From Closterium sp. NIES-65 (lineage: Eukaryota; Streptophyta; Zygnematophyceae; Desmidiales; Closteriaceae), in assembly GCA_948144175.1 (NCBI GenBank), contig CANXME010002320.1, positions 1-64,000 on the forward strand: a stretch of DNA of 64,000 bases, written 5' to 3'. Made by a program: the position numbers and the translations under genes. Under the pieces are notes generated by a model. The model was given only the letters and a program-made list of their open reading frames with translations, did no database searches and was not told the DNA's origin. Positions 52,000 to 63,700 of this stretch are shown one piece after another. Every line of letters begins with the position of its first letter. The first letter of the stretch is position 1.

Positions 52000-54960
52000 T
52001 CAGCATGGCCTTCTTGTCTAAGTAAAGGACTGGAGGAGAACGAGGCAGCTCTCCAAGGTCAGTCAGCAGGTAGGTGAGCCAGCAAAGCTCCTGTGCAGCC
52101 ATGGCCCCGGCGTAGATCTCGGCCTCACAACAAGAGCCGAGAACAGAAGACGAGCAAGTAGCCCGCCACGAAACAGAGCCGGAACCAAGGCTGAAGGTGT
52201 AACCCTGTGACGACCGCTGCGTAGCCTGGTCGTCAGCCCAAGAAGCGTCCGCGTGCCCAGTGAGGACCACTGGACTCTGCCCTCCAAGCACTAGCCCCAT
52301 GCCCGACGTACTGCACAAGTAGCGCAACACCCTCTTCGCTGCAGCCATGTGCTCTGGTCTGTGTCTCCCAGGAGCAACATAGCGTGCAAGAATGCTAAGA
52401 GGGTATGCAAGGTCAGGTCGTGTGCAGGTCATCAGGTACATGAGGCAGCCAACAAGCTCTGGGTACGGGCCACTCGACTCTACGGACTCATCCGAAGGCA
52501 GAGCTGAGAGCGAGTGGCGAGTAGGCAGAGGAGTGGCCTGAGGCGAGGAGTACGTGAAGCCGAAGCGCTGAAGGACCTGCTGCACCATGTGTGACTGAGT
52601 CAGGGTAATGGTGCGGCGTGCTCTGTCCCGGGTGATCTGCAAGCCAAGGTAGCTGCGCAGTTCACCTAGGTCTGTGCACGTGTGTCTCTTCTGCAGCTCG
52701 GACTTCACGTGGGCGAGTCCAGCAGTGTCAGCTGTGGCAAAGACCAAGTCGTCGACGTACACGAGGATGTAGAACGGCGGCAAAGAGGTGTCGGTGCGTA
52801 GAAACAGCGACGGGTCAGCAGTAGAAGGAGCAAACCCAAGAGCCGCAAGCGTAGTCCTCAGTGTGTCGTGCCACTCGCGCGGTGCCTGGCGGAGACCGTA
52901 GACTGGCCGTCGGAGGCTCCACTGGGAGCCAGGAGGGAAAGTCCCAGTGAAGCCAGGTGGACGGCGCAGCCAGATCTCCTCGTGCAGCCTACCCTGCAGG
53001 AAAGCAGTGCTGAAGTCAAGGGAGTGAAGCTCGTAGTCACGCTGAGCGGCTATGTGTAGCAGCACCCGAAGAGTGGTCATCTTCGGGGTGGGAGAGAAGG
53101 TCTGAAAGTAGTCAATTCCATGCCGCTGACTGAAGCCACGAGCCACGTACCGCGCCTTGAAGACAGGCGGAGAGCCCGGCGGCCGCTTCACCCTGAAGAT
53201 CCACATGCCACTGACGATGTTGGCCCCAGGTGGGGGAACCGCGTCAACGTAGGTGCCTGTGGACTTCCAGGAAGCCATCTCTGCATCCATAGCTGCCTGC
53301 CACTAAGAGGAGTAGGGACCCTCTACGGCCTCCGCGTAAGAGCGCGGAGTCGGGATGTCAAGTGCATCCGGGTCTCCCTCAGGGGTAAGCAGTACGGACA
53401 CGAGATGAGGTGAAGCAGCTGCCAGACACTGGAACTCCTCCTGCCTGTCCTCAAGGACGTCCGTGCCAAGAGCACACTCACCCCCGACGGACGGAGGACA
53501 GACAGACGCAGACTCAGCAACGAGACTAGCAGCGTAGTCTAGACGACAGCGAGCAGCAAAGTTGACGAGCTCAGCAACAAAAGCAGACGCAGCAGTGGAC
53601 TCAAAAGAGGGGTCAGTGACGACAGTAGCAAGGAGACGCGTGACAGTAGGACTGGCAGCACGAAGAGAGTCCGACTCCGGGCGGCAAGGGCAGGAAGAGA
53701 GGACTCAGGAGGAGAAGGCAAAGGGGCACGCAGAGGAGCAGTGGACGGATGCAGAGACATCCGGTGCGTGCCAGGGACAGGAGGAGGACGCTTACGCGAA
53801 CCGCGACCACTAGCGCGAGCAGCACGAACCGGCGACGCAGGACGAGACGCAGGCTCACGACGCTCAGCAAGACCTCCAGTAGGACCAGTGTAGGGAGAAG
53901 GAGCAGGCAGTGGGGAGGCCGGCGGTAACTGTGACTGTGACTGGATAGGCGGTGGACACTCTAAGGGAGGAGGAAGACCAAGAACTTGCTGAAGGAGCGG
54001 AACAAAGTACGGCCGAGGCCGCGCGGCGACTCCACACACAGCAGGGACAGCACCAGCACCCCCAGTGGCAGCACCAGCGCCAACAGCACCTCCAGCTCCA
54101 GTACCTCCAGCAGCACCAGCAGCACCCGCAGCAGGACCGCCGCTAGGACTGACAGCAGTAGCCTCAGTGCCAACACCCTCAGCAGCTCCGACTCCAGTCG
54201 CACTCGCAAGCCCAGCAGCTCCAGCACTCCTAGGGCTAGCACCTCCGAGACCGGCTGCGCCAGCACCCTCAGTAGCCGCAGAAGCACCAGCTCCAGCAGT
54301 ACGCCTCCAGCGCCGGGCAAACCACTCGCGCAGCTCTTGTGGAGAGAGTGGCTTTCGCCGAGACGAAGCACCCGGAGAACCACCAGTCCCAGCACTGCCA
54401 GACGCCACACGAGCAGGTCTTGCGGCCGCGGGCTCCGCACCCCCAGGCTCAGCAGCTCCAGACTCAGTACCCCAAGGCTCAGCAGCTCCAGACGCAGCAC
54501 CCCCAGGCTCAGCAGCTCCAGACGCAGCACCCCCAGGCGAAAGACCCCCAGGCTCAGCACCCGCAGCAATACCAGAGTCACCAGCAACCTCGACCGGCTC
54601 GACTGCGTCTACCTGGGACACACCTGAAGGGGCAGGACCCTGAGGGGGGAGGGGGTCTACCTGGGGGGGACCTGGCACAAGGAAGTGCGGCGGCGGGGGG
54701 AGGGAAGGAGTGCGGTAGGGGAAGAGACGGTCGGCGGGGCCGCAGCGAAGGGTGGCGGGGCCGCAGTGAAGGGCGGCGGGGCCGCAGCGAAGGGCGGCGG
54801 GGCCGCTGAGACAGACGGCGGGGCCGCAGCGAAGGGCGGCGGGGCCGCTGAGAAGGGCGTCGGGGCCGCAGCGAGAGAGGTGGCGGGGCCGCAGCAAAGG
54901 GCGGCGGGGCTGCAATGTGAGGCGGCGGGGCCGCAGCGAAGGGCGGCGGGGCCGCAGCAA
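52000..54960 (-). pseudogene. Copia-A4 linker, reverse transcriptase and partial RNase H
   Basis: The linker (54640 to about 53900) has [18 protein letters not shown] and Ala/Gly-rich repeats. One base is missing near 53681 relative to A0-A2, shifting the frame. A TAG near 53303 replaces Gln in [13 protein letters not shown]. From 53290 the RT is open: [31 protein letters not shown]. RNase H is open to YLDKKAML (YVDNKAML elsewhere), where the element ends. Three lesions make it inactive. Confidence 0.85.
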
Positions 54961-55205
54961 AGGGCGGCGGGGCCGCTGAGACGGGCAGCGGGGCCGCAGT
55001 GAAGGGCGGCGGGGCCGCAGTGAAGGGCTTCGGGGCCGCAGCGAAGGGCGGCGGAGCCGCAGCGAAGTGCGGCGGGGCCGCAGCGAAGGGCGGCGGGGCC
55101 GCAGCGAATGACTATGGAATGAAAGTGATACAAATATGCAACCCTAGAAATGTGTACCCCATATGGGCTACCCCACTAAAGCCTCGACAACATTATAATT
55201 TGACA
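52000..55205 (-). mobile_element. Copia-A4, truncated at both ends
   Basis: The 5' LTR is partial (about 55106-55205), missing its end and the PBS. It fuses to a GC-rich leader array (54730-55100), then directly to the integrase-RT linker, so Gag, protease and integrase are absent. The 3' end stops inside RNase H at 52000, where Copia-B LTR sequence begins. The element entered the Ty3 LTR fragment at 55206; the duplication cannot be checked because the other end is lost. Confidence 0.85.
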
Positions 55206-55252
55206 GTAAAGGCAAACAAGCATAGCTGGCATAAGCCGTCGTACTCTCACAG
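55206..55252 (-). repeat. Fragment of the Ty3 5' LTR in block copy 2
   Basis: Matches 43129-43174 with the same insertion point in Copia-B integrase, so the Ty3 insertion predates the duplication of the block. Confidence 0.85.
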
Positions 55253-55255
55253 TCC

Positions 55256-56078
55256 CGGTCCACTTCACATGCGGGGACATGTTGCCGGTAATGGCGTTAG
55301 TTGACAATAAGTTGTGCACCCGCACGGCGTGGTGCATCGTGTAAGTCCAGTAGATCGGCGGGAGTTTCAACTGCCTCATTAATGCTCGCACCTTCGTCAT
55401 CAGCGTGCGGTTCGTCCGCTCAGCTATGCCCTGCTGCTGGTGTGCGTAGGGGAGAGAAATATGGTGCTCGATCCCCTTTTGCGCGAGGTAACTCTGCATC
55501 TGATTGCTGCTGAACTCCTTTGCGCCGTCAGATTGCCAGATTTTCAGCTTCTCCCCGGATTGCCGCTGCGCGTGCGCTAGCTAGAGGCGGCACACCTTAT
55601 ACTCTCTGTCTCGTGTTTCGACGTTCACGATCCACATATAGCACGTCCCGACATCGATGAAGGTAAGCGTGTACATTTCGTCGTCGACTCCGCAGTGCCC
55701 CACGTTCAAGAAATCGCTGTACACCTTGTACAGCTTGGGGTAGCGGCTCGTCCCGGGCTCGAGCAGCGGGAACGGCTGATGGCTTAGCGCAGCTTCGGGG
55801 CAGACGGTGCAGTTGCGCGGATGTGTCGTGCCTCTCACTTCAGTGCCGTCTGGGTGTAACAGTGCCCCAGGAGCAAAGACTCCTGCGTCGATGCAGTTCT
55901 TAAGTGTCACGCGAGAAGGATGTACGAAACGCTGATACCAAAGCGCATCGTCAGCGCGAAAGCCGGAAGTGCGCATGTAGCGTGCGCAAGCTTCTTCGGG
56001 ATCCTCATCAGGTACAGGGGCAGGTGCTACTGATGCTTCTTTTGCCGCTTCATCTTCGTCATTGGCGGTAGTCAGCAT
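55256..56078 (-). pseudogene. Copia-B integrase, block copy 2
   Basis: Same content as copy 1: zinc region from 56078, LTFIDVGTCYMW, the shared TAG at 55578-55580, then WQSDGAKEFSS, HQQQGIAERTNRTL, TGNMSPHVKW. It is uninterrupted where copy 1 is split by Copia-A3, giving the empty site CGGTC at 55256-55260. Confidence 0.88.
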
Positions 56079-56083
56079 TAGCG

Positions 56084-56701
56084 CTAGAAACTCTCTGTCA
56101 AGAATCTCAGAGAGTCGAATATTGGTCCCAGGGATGGTTCCGGGGACAAAGGTGGGTTTGCGCGGTTCGGGAGCGGGTCCGTAAACAGTGCAACGCGGGG
56201 TTGACGGTTCGTTGCCCCAGTCGATGGTGTCCCAGGGGTCCCGTTGCGGTGGGTTTTCAGGAGGAGGTAATGCGAGTGGAGCGTGGCGCGGGGGACGACC
56301 AAGGGGAACAACTGCAGGTGTTAACTCAGTTTCCTCTGCTGCATCCTCTCCCCCCTTTTGTTCTTCGCGGAAAGTTCCCCAGCCGCTGTTGTCGGCGCCA
56401 GTTGCGGCGTCCCATCCCCCGCTTGCGTCGGCCCAGGTTCCGCCGCCGGTTCCCCAACCGCCGGTATCACTCGTTCCCCATCCACCAGCGCTTCCCCACC
56501 CTCCTTCGTTGGAGGCGCTTTCTTCCGCTTCGGCTCCCCATGCGCCGCAAGCGAATGTCCTGTGTGCTTCGGCGAGGCTTTGCTGGCGAAGCTCCTCACC
56601 TTCGCGCCGCGCCAGTTATTCTTCCTGCTCCACGGTAAGTTTCTTCGACGAGTCGCGTCGATGGGAGTAGATTTCCAGAAATTTCTTGTGGGTGTAGGGT
56701 C
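56084..56701 (-). pseudogene. Copia-B polyprotein segment, block copy 2
   Basis: Counterpart of 48075-48692; no domain recognised. A stop (TAA, near 56323) replaces the Gln/His reading of copy 1 between KLS and the following Phe-Pro stretch. Confidence 0.5.
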
Positions 56702-57309
56702 TGTCAGAATCCCAGCCACTAACCACTGGGATAAAAGGGCTTGTTTCAGTAGCGGGTCAGTGCGCCCATAACCCCCCAGGCGAACGCGCCTGTAACCCTC
56801 TCCAGGATCAATCGGGCATCCACAGTGCAGATCTACTGACACCCCCCCACACTCGGAGGCCCAGGACTAAGCACAGCGGCAACGGCCTACATGTGCATAC
56901 ACCGGGATTCGAACCCGAGACCGTTCTGATACCATGTCAGAATCCCAAACACTAGACCATTGGGATAAAAGGGCTTGTTTCAGTAGCGGGTCAGTGCGCC
57001 CATAACCCCCCAGGCGAACGCGCCTGTAACCCCCCCTAGGATCGATCGGGGATCTCATAGTGTAGCTCTACTGACACCCCCCCACACTGGGAGGCCCAGG
57101 ACAAAGCACAGCGGCACCGGCCTACATGTGCATTCACCGGGAATCGAACCCGAGACCACTCTGATACCATGTCAGAATCCCAGCCACTAACCACTGGGAT
57201 AAAAGGGCTTGTTTCAGTAGCGGGTCAGTGCGCCCATAACCCCCCAGGTGAACGCGCCTGTAACCCTCTCCAGGATCAATCGGGCATCCACAGTGCAGAT
57301 CTACTGACA
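56702..57309 (-). mobile_element. Tiny LTR element with three LTRs, block copy 2
   Basis: Counterpart of 48693-49300 at the exact 8,009-bp offset with no length change. LTRs at 56702-56841, 56935-57075 and 57170-57309; GGGTC on both sides (56697-56701 and 57310-57314). Confidence 0.88.
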
Positions 57310-57312
57310 GGG

Positions 57313-58515
57313 TCATGGCTCACCATGCGCATCAAAGAATCCAACACCAGTACCGCGCAGAATTCCTTGCAGGTGTTGGGAGGGGGGTCCAATGAGAGGG
57401 TGTTCTAGCGTGCCGAACACGCCGTGCGTGGTGACCTCAAGTTCGAGTTGCGACATTCCTTCTTTTGGTGGTGCGTGGCGCTCTACTTCGGCGATGCCGG
57501 CGAGTCCGCGGCCGGCAATGGCGCTAGTCGACGCCGTCGGCGTGTGGCAATCCCGGCAGATTCCGTCTGGGTCAGGGTCATGCAACGCCGCTTCGCGTGG
57601 GTGAGGATGATGCTGTACCCACGGCCTGCCGTCAGGGTGCTTCCAGTCCCTGCGGTGGATATGCTTGAAGCGCAGTGGCACGAGGTCGATTAACTCGTGC
57701 GAGTCGCCGCTGCAGTCGGGAATGTTGAAGTCTAGGACATACACTCCATTTTCGGAGTGCGCTCTTCCGATCTGCCTGCGGGGGAAGTGTCGTGATTCGT
57801 AGTGCAGCAGGATGTCGCGTGTCTCACGGTCCGTGCTGAGGTTGACGCCGCAGTCCATGAGTTGTGCGGCGGAAAGCAAGCTGAAGCGTAGGTTCTGGAC
57901 GATCAACACATCGTTGAGCGTGATGTGCGTGCGGCTTCCGCGTGCCTTGAGCACGACGATGCCTTGCACGCTTGCGCGCAGGTGGGTGTTGTTGGCCACG
58001 GTGACGTAGGTGACTGTGGGTGTGGCGACGGCGTTGGATATGTAACGGTCGGAGCCCACCATATGCTGGCCGCAGCAGCTCTCCAGGTACCAGGTGTTGT
58101 AACGCTTGTTGTCGTCACGTGCGAGCAGTGCCAGTCGCGGCGTGACGATGTGCGGAGTGTCGAACTTAAGAAATTGCTCGCGTGAGAGCCAGTCGAGTGG
58201 CGCCACCTGCATATCAAGTACGTGCGGGGGACATTCAAGCAGCGGGACTGGAAGATTCCAGTCCTGGTCGTCGTCGTCGTCGGTGAAGTCGCGGCGCGGA
58301 CTGAACGGGTTGTTGTTGGTGAACGCGCCAATGGGGTGCGGTGCTGGCTCAGGTGAGAGTGAGCGCACACGGCGACGACGCGACTCGCCTGTCATGGCCA
58401 TGTTGCTCATGACATTGCGTACTGGGGCAGTCGATGACGGCTGCTGCTGCTGATGCTGAACCGCTGGGTTCAGGTTGCGCGCGGGTGGGGGTTGATACCT
58501 CTGGGCTGGATGCAC
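57313..58515 (-). pseudogene. Copia-B protease-like segment, block copy 2
   Basis: A 400-codon frame differing from copy 1 at scattered residues only (for example WYLESCCGQHMVG, NLSTDRETRD). The active-site Asp is likewise replaced. Stop beside the tiny LTR element. Confidence 0.75.
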
Positions 58516-58582
58516 GTCGCCTCGTGAGTCTTGTCGGCCGGACCAGTAGCTCGGATTGGTCTGGCAAGGGCGAGATCGGAAT

Positions 58583-59632
58583 TTATATCGATCCGCTAGG
58601 TGCCCAGAAAATTCTGCAATTTTTGCAGTAGAGGCGCCGCGGCCTTCGCTCTTCGTTGTTGTCGGCGTAGAAGGCGAGCCGTTCTCGTTCTTGTCGTGGC
58701 GCTGGTCGCTGCTGATCCATATCCCCTTGTTCGACGAGAAGGGCGGCGCAAAGGGCGGCCTCCGAGATGACCCCCTGTTATCGGAGAAGCGCCTTGTAGG
58801 GCTGCCACTCTGGGCCGAGCCCTTGAAGCACGATATTTATGAAGATTTCCTCAGAGATCGTGCTCCCAAGTTTTGCGATTTGATCGCGTAAGCTCCGACA
58901 GCGATTGATGTAGCTGTTGGCCTTCTCCCCTAAGGCCATTTTGGTTTCCAGTAGCTGCTAGAGCAGCCGGCTCGAAGAGACAGAGTCCTTCGGCTGATAC
59001 ATGCCGTTGAGATGGCGCCAAGCGTCAAGGGCTGGAGCGGCTGATGTCTTGTATGAGCGAAAGCTCAATTGCTCCGCCGGCGACATGTTCTGCAGGAGCA
59101 CCCCGTACGCCATCAGGGATTCGTTATAGTATCTTGCCTTGGCGTCGTCGGTGTCCTCAGCAGGCTCTGTGTAACTCCCGTCGAAGTAATGGAAGATTTG
59201 GGCGTTCTGCAGCAGGAGTTCCAGTTCGAAGCTCCAGGTATAGAAATCTCTGCCGTCAAAGCAGGTACTTGTCTTTACTTTTGATATGCTGAGAAACCTT
59301 GATTGCGCAGAGAGAATTGCCTCTTCATTGGGACGGGGAGTCTTGGGAGTTGAACCATTTGTGTCGAGGGAGAATGTGTGCGGGGCGGCATTCTGGCCGG
59401 TTGGGGCAGGTTGAGAAGGTTGCGAGGATGTTCCCGCGTCACCGTTCCGCAATGTTTGGAGCCCTTGCTCCAAGCTGGTGAGTCGCTGAAGCAGTTGTAC
59501 GAGGAATTCGCTTCCGATTGTCGTCGTTCCCTCGCTTGTCGCAGCCGGGTTGGGTTGCGCTTCAGCCGTCAGGTTCGTCTGACCGCCAGATCCTCCAGCC
59601 ATTCTTACACGCGAGCGTGTGCCGGACGCCAC
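58583..59632 (-). pseudogene. Copia-B Gag, block copy 2, mid-frame nonsense
   Basis: ATG at 59632 (MASGTRSRVRMAGG). Open to TAG at 58958-58960, where copy 1 has Gln in SSSRLLQQLLE; the remainder reads on as in copy 1. The stop at 51486 in copy 1 is absent here, so the two Gag copies were damaged independently after duplication. Confidence 0.85.
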
Positions 59633-59695
59633 TTTCCGAATGTCGTAATTTTCGGGAGTGGCAGTGCGAAAGATTCCTGAGTCGCTCTCATACCA

Positions 59696-60129
59696 TGTTG
59701 TGATCAGAAGTTGACCATTCTCGGGATCACCTCAAGAAGGTTCGCACACTACTGAGTGGTGGTGGGCCCTTGACCTCAATAGCAGAGTGAATGTAAAATG
59801 CTTGAGATAAAAAAAACATGCAAGTACAAGGATATAAATTTGAGTACAGGGAAGATGAATCGACCTAGCTATCCATGTAATCTAAGGGGTACATTCCCTT
59901 ATTCAAATTCATTCCCAACTGTGCGGCGCATACAGTTACGAAAACTGTTCCTGCCAGAACCCTTCTGCCTGCAGCTGCCGATGCCGTCTACTTCCGACGG
60001 TCCAGATGCGTCCAAATCGTCTGCTGTTTCGAGTCAACTCTGACTCTTCACATTCGTTCTCGATACTGCGTGCTTCTTTAGCTACGGTTGGGAGTGCACT
60101 GTAACCTTCATTCATTTCTATTCGTAACA
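59696..60129 (-). repeat. 5' LTR of Copia-B
   Basis: 434 bp, TGTTACGAAT to GATCACAACA on the minus strand. PBS TGGTATGAGAGCGACTC is at 59679-59695. ACGTA follows at 60130-60134, matching 20883-20887. Confidence 0.92.
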
Positions 60130-60265
60130 ACGTATACCCCACAGAATGTGCATTTCTCTTTAGTGTATGAAACCTTACAAATGCAAAACGTTACATGCAC
60201 GTAAGCGATACAATTACGGACATATCACAATAATGTCAAGATAGCAAGCAGGAAAATGACTCCAT
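60130..60265. other. Unique flank right of the nested complex
   Basis: AT-richer sequence with no gene recognised. Its first bases (ACGTA) are the target duplication of Copia-B. Confidence 0.45.
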
Positions 60266-60503
60266 TGAATGAGTTGTGGGTACAAGTACTAATCCTTGTC
60301 AAAATTAGAAGGAAGAAAGAGGAATGAACTAGCAGAAATGGGGATACAAATAGCAAACCCTAGAAGGGTTGTACTCGCTATAGAGCACCCCACTACAGGC
60401 TAGAACATAAGAATAATATTCTGACAATCCTTACATTGGGTTGTACCCCATATGGGCTACCCCACTATAGCCTACATAGAACTAGCACATATATAATTTG
60501 ACA
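60266..60503 (-). repeat. 3' LTR of Copia-C, interrupted by a solo D LTR
   Basis: The LTR start on the minus strand is TGTCAAATTATATATG (60503), followed by the GTAGCCCATATGGGGTACAA segment typical of the Copia-A LTR group. The purine tract CTTTGGGGGTG lies at 60504-60514. The other end is approximate. Confidence 0.65.
60297..60426 (-). mobile_element. Solo LTR of element D
   Basis: 130 bp closely related to the two LTRs of element D (GCAAACCCTAGAAGGGTTGT, GCTATAGAGCACCCCACTAC). The perfect duplication is ATCCT (60292-60296 and 60427-60431). With no internal sequence it is a solo LTR left by recombination. Confidence 0.92.
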
Positions 60504-60741
60504 CACCCCCAAAGGCAAAGTGGGGGAGAACAAGGGGTCTCAGGACCAGTCAAGAAAAGCAAAGCAAGCTCAGGGTGGATCACAACGTCACCACACACTC
60601 CGAGCACAAGCAAAGGGCTACAAGGCCAGTTCACATGCAGATGTATATATGCAACAACAACATTACATAGCATGAGTAAACATAGCAGGTATATATACGT
60701 GTTTGTATATATATACATGTAGATTGCAGTAAAACTAAGGT

Positions 60742-63700
60742 CTACAACAAGTGATGAAACGTAGGCACCAGGCCTAGAGCAGAGCAGAAGCGCTCATGAT
60801 CACCAACCGGAAGGGCCTTGGTGAACACATCAGCCATGTTTGCTCGAGTGGGCATGTGAGCAACATGAAGCTGACCATGGTGCTGCAACTCTCGAGCAAG
60901 GAAGTAACGCAGAGCGATGTGCTTCGTTCTGTGCTCCAGTCCGTGGTCCGGACACAAGGCAATGGCAGCCTTGTTGTCGACGTACACAACTGGAGGAGAA
61001 TGAGGCCTCTGCCAAGTCGGTCAGCGGGTAGGTGAGCCAGCGTAACTCCTGTGCAGCCATGTCTGTCGCATAGATCTCAGCCTCATAACTGGAGCTGAGA
61101 ATAGAAGACGAGCATGTAGACCGCCAAGAAACAGAGCCAGAGCCAAATTTGAACGTGTAACCCTGTGACGACCGCTGCGTAGCCAGGTTGTCAACCCAAG
61201 AAGCGTCTGAGTGCCCAGTGAGGACAACTGGACTCCGCCCTCCAAGCACGAGCCCCATGCCCGATGTACTGCACAAGTAGCACAGTACCTTCTTCGCAGC
61301 ATCGAAGTGCACCTTTTGGTGCCTATAAGGAGCCACGTAGTGTGCCAGAAGGCCAAGAGGGTACGCAAGGTCAGGACGACTACAGGTTATCAGGTACATG
61401 AGGCAGCCCACTAGCTCTGCGTACGGACCACTCGGCTCTACGGACTCGTCCGAAGGTGGAGCTGAGAGCGAGTGACGTGTAGCCATGGGAGTGTATTGTG
61501 GCGAGGACCAAGTGAAGCCGAAGCGCTGAAGGACATGCTGCACCATGTGTGACTGAGTTTGTGTGATGGTGCGGCGTGCTCTGTCCCGGATGATCTGCAA
61601 GCCAAGGTAGCTGCGCAGCTCACCCAGGTCTGTGCACGTGTGTCTCTTTTGTAGCTCCGACTTCAAAAGGGCGAGAGCCTCAGTGTCACCAGTGGCAAAG
61701 AACAAGTGATCGACGTACACGAGAATGAATGTAGAACGTCAACAACGAAGTGTCGGTGCGCAGAAACAGCGACGGGTCAGCAGTAGAAGGTGCAAACCCA
61801 AGAGCCGCAAGTGTCATTCTCAGTGCGGCGTGCCACTCACGAGGTGCCTGACGGAGACTGCAGACCGGCCGGCGGAGGCTCCACTTGGTACAAGGAGAGA
61901 ACGACCCAGTGAAGCCAGGTGGGCAGTGCAGCCAGATCTCCTCGCGCAGGCTGCCCTCTAAGAACGCTGTGCTGAAGTCAAGAGAGTGAAGCTCGTAGTC
62001 ACGCTGAGCGGCAAAGTGCAGCAGCACCCGAAGAGTGGTCATCTTCGGGGTCAGGGAGAAGGTCTGGAAGAAGTCAACTCCTTGTCGCTGACTGAAGCCA
62101 CATGCCATCGAGGATGTTCGCCCCAGGAGGGGGAACTGCGTCGACGTAAGTACATGTGGACTTCCAGGATGCCATCTCTGCATCCATGGCTGTCTGCCAT
62201 TGAGAGGAGTACTCACCCGCGATCGCCTCAGCGTAAGAGCGCGGGGTCAGGATGTTTGGAGCACCCGGGTCTCCCTCAGAAGCAAGTAGCATGGCCACGA
62301 GATGAGGTGCAGCGGCTACAAGACTCTCAAAGTCCTCCTGCCTGTCCTCAAGGACGTTCGTGCCAAGAGCACAATCACCCCCGATGGACGGAGGACAGAC
62401 AGACTCAAACTCAGCAACAAGACTAGCAGCGAAGTCTAGACGAGAGGCAGTAGCAAAGTCAACAAGCTTTGAGACTAAGGCAGACGCAGCAGCAGACTCA
62501 AACGACGGGTCAGTGACAACAGTGGCTAGCAGACGTGTGACAGTAGGGTGAGCAGCACGAACCAGGTCAGACTCAGGGTCCGGAACGTCAGACAGAGAAG
62601 ACGCAGGAGGAGACGGCAGGGGAACAGAATGTGGAACAGAGGAAGGATGAAGTGCCATAGTGTGCGTGCCGGGGACAGGAGGAGGACGCTCACGAGGAAC
62701 ACAACGACCAGTGCGACCAGCGCGAACAGGCGAGGCAGGACGAGACGCAGGCTCACGACGCTCTGTAAGCAAGTCTGTCTGCTCAGTGTAAGGAGAAGGA
62801 GCAGGCAGTGGAGAGCCTGGCTGTAACGGGAGGCCAGTAGAAGACGAGAGGCTAAGAATATGGCAAAGCATGGAGTCAGGCGGTGGCAGAGACGACGGTG
62901 ACGGCGGAGCAAAGAACAGTCGCGGCGGTGCACTACCCCGAGCACCAGTACCACCAGCACCAGCACCTCCAGCAGCAGCAGAACCTCCAGCTCCAGAACC
63001 TCCAGCTCTAGGTTCTCCAGCTCCAGCGCCTTCAGCGCCAGCGCCTCCAGCTCCAAAGCCCGCAGCAACACCAGCTCCGGCAGCTCCAGCACCTCCAGAA
63101 CAAGCACCAGCAGCACCAGCTCCTCCAGTAGCTCCAGAACCTCCAGCCCCAGGACCTCCAGCAGTAGCACCCCCAGAACCGACACCTCCAGCTCCGGGGT
63201 CTCCAACTCCAGGGTCGACAACACAAGCTCCAGGGCCTCCAGCTTTAGTGCCCCCAGCAGCAGCACCCCCAGAACCGGCACCTCCAGCTCTAGGGTCTCC
63301 AACTCCAAGGTCGACATCACCAGCTCCAGGTCCCCCAGCTCCAGTGCCTCCAGCAGCAGTACCCCCAGAACCGGCACCTACAGCCCCAGGGTCTCCAGCT
63401 CCAGCGCCCCCAGCTCCAGTGCCTCCAGCTCTGGCCGCGCAACTCCGAAGGCGGGTGCGCGATGCAAGCCACTCGCGCAGCTGCCGTGGTGAGAGAGGTG
63501 ATCGCTGCAACGCGGCACCAGGAGGTCCTCCAGCAGAATCAGCACCCCTAGGCTCAGCACCAACAGACTCAGTATCCCCGGGGCCAGCACCTCAAGGGCC
63601 AGCACCTCCAGCTCCAAGGTCTCGAACTCCAACGCGCGGCTCTCCAGCTCCAGTGCCTCCAGCACCACGGACCGCGGCAGCTCGAGTACCTCCGGTACGA

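Larger units (their letters stand above)
20888..60129 (-). mobile_element. Copia-B, outermost element of a 39-kb nested complex
   Basis: The 3' LTR (20888-22809, interrupted by element D) and 5' LTR (59696-60129) face each other across 39.2 kb. Both start TGTTACGAAT on the minus strand and end GATCACAACA. ACGTA occurs directly outside each LTR (20883-20887 and 60130-60134), as for a single insertion. The PBS TGGTATGAGAGCGACTC abuts the 5' LTR. Gag, protease-like, integrase and RNase H pieces all lie in minus orientation in the right order, but RT is missing. The interior carries a duplicated 4.75-kb block, a partial middle LTR (51687-51999), and insertions of Ty3, Copia-A, F and a tiny LTR element. 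The two outer LTRs differ visibly more than the duplicated blocks do, so the insertion is older than the duplication. Confidence 0.85.
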
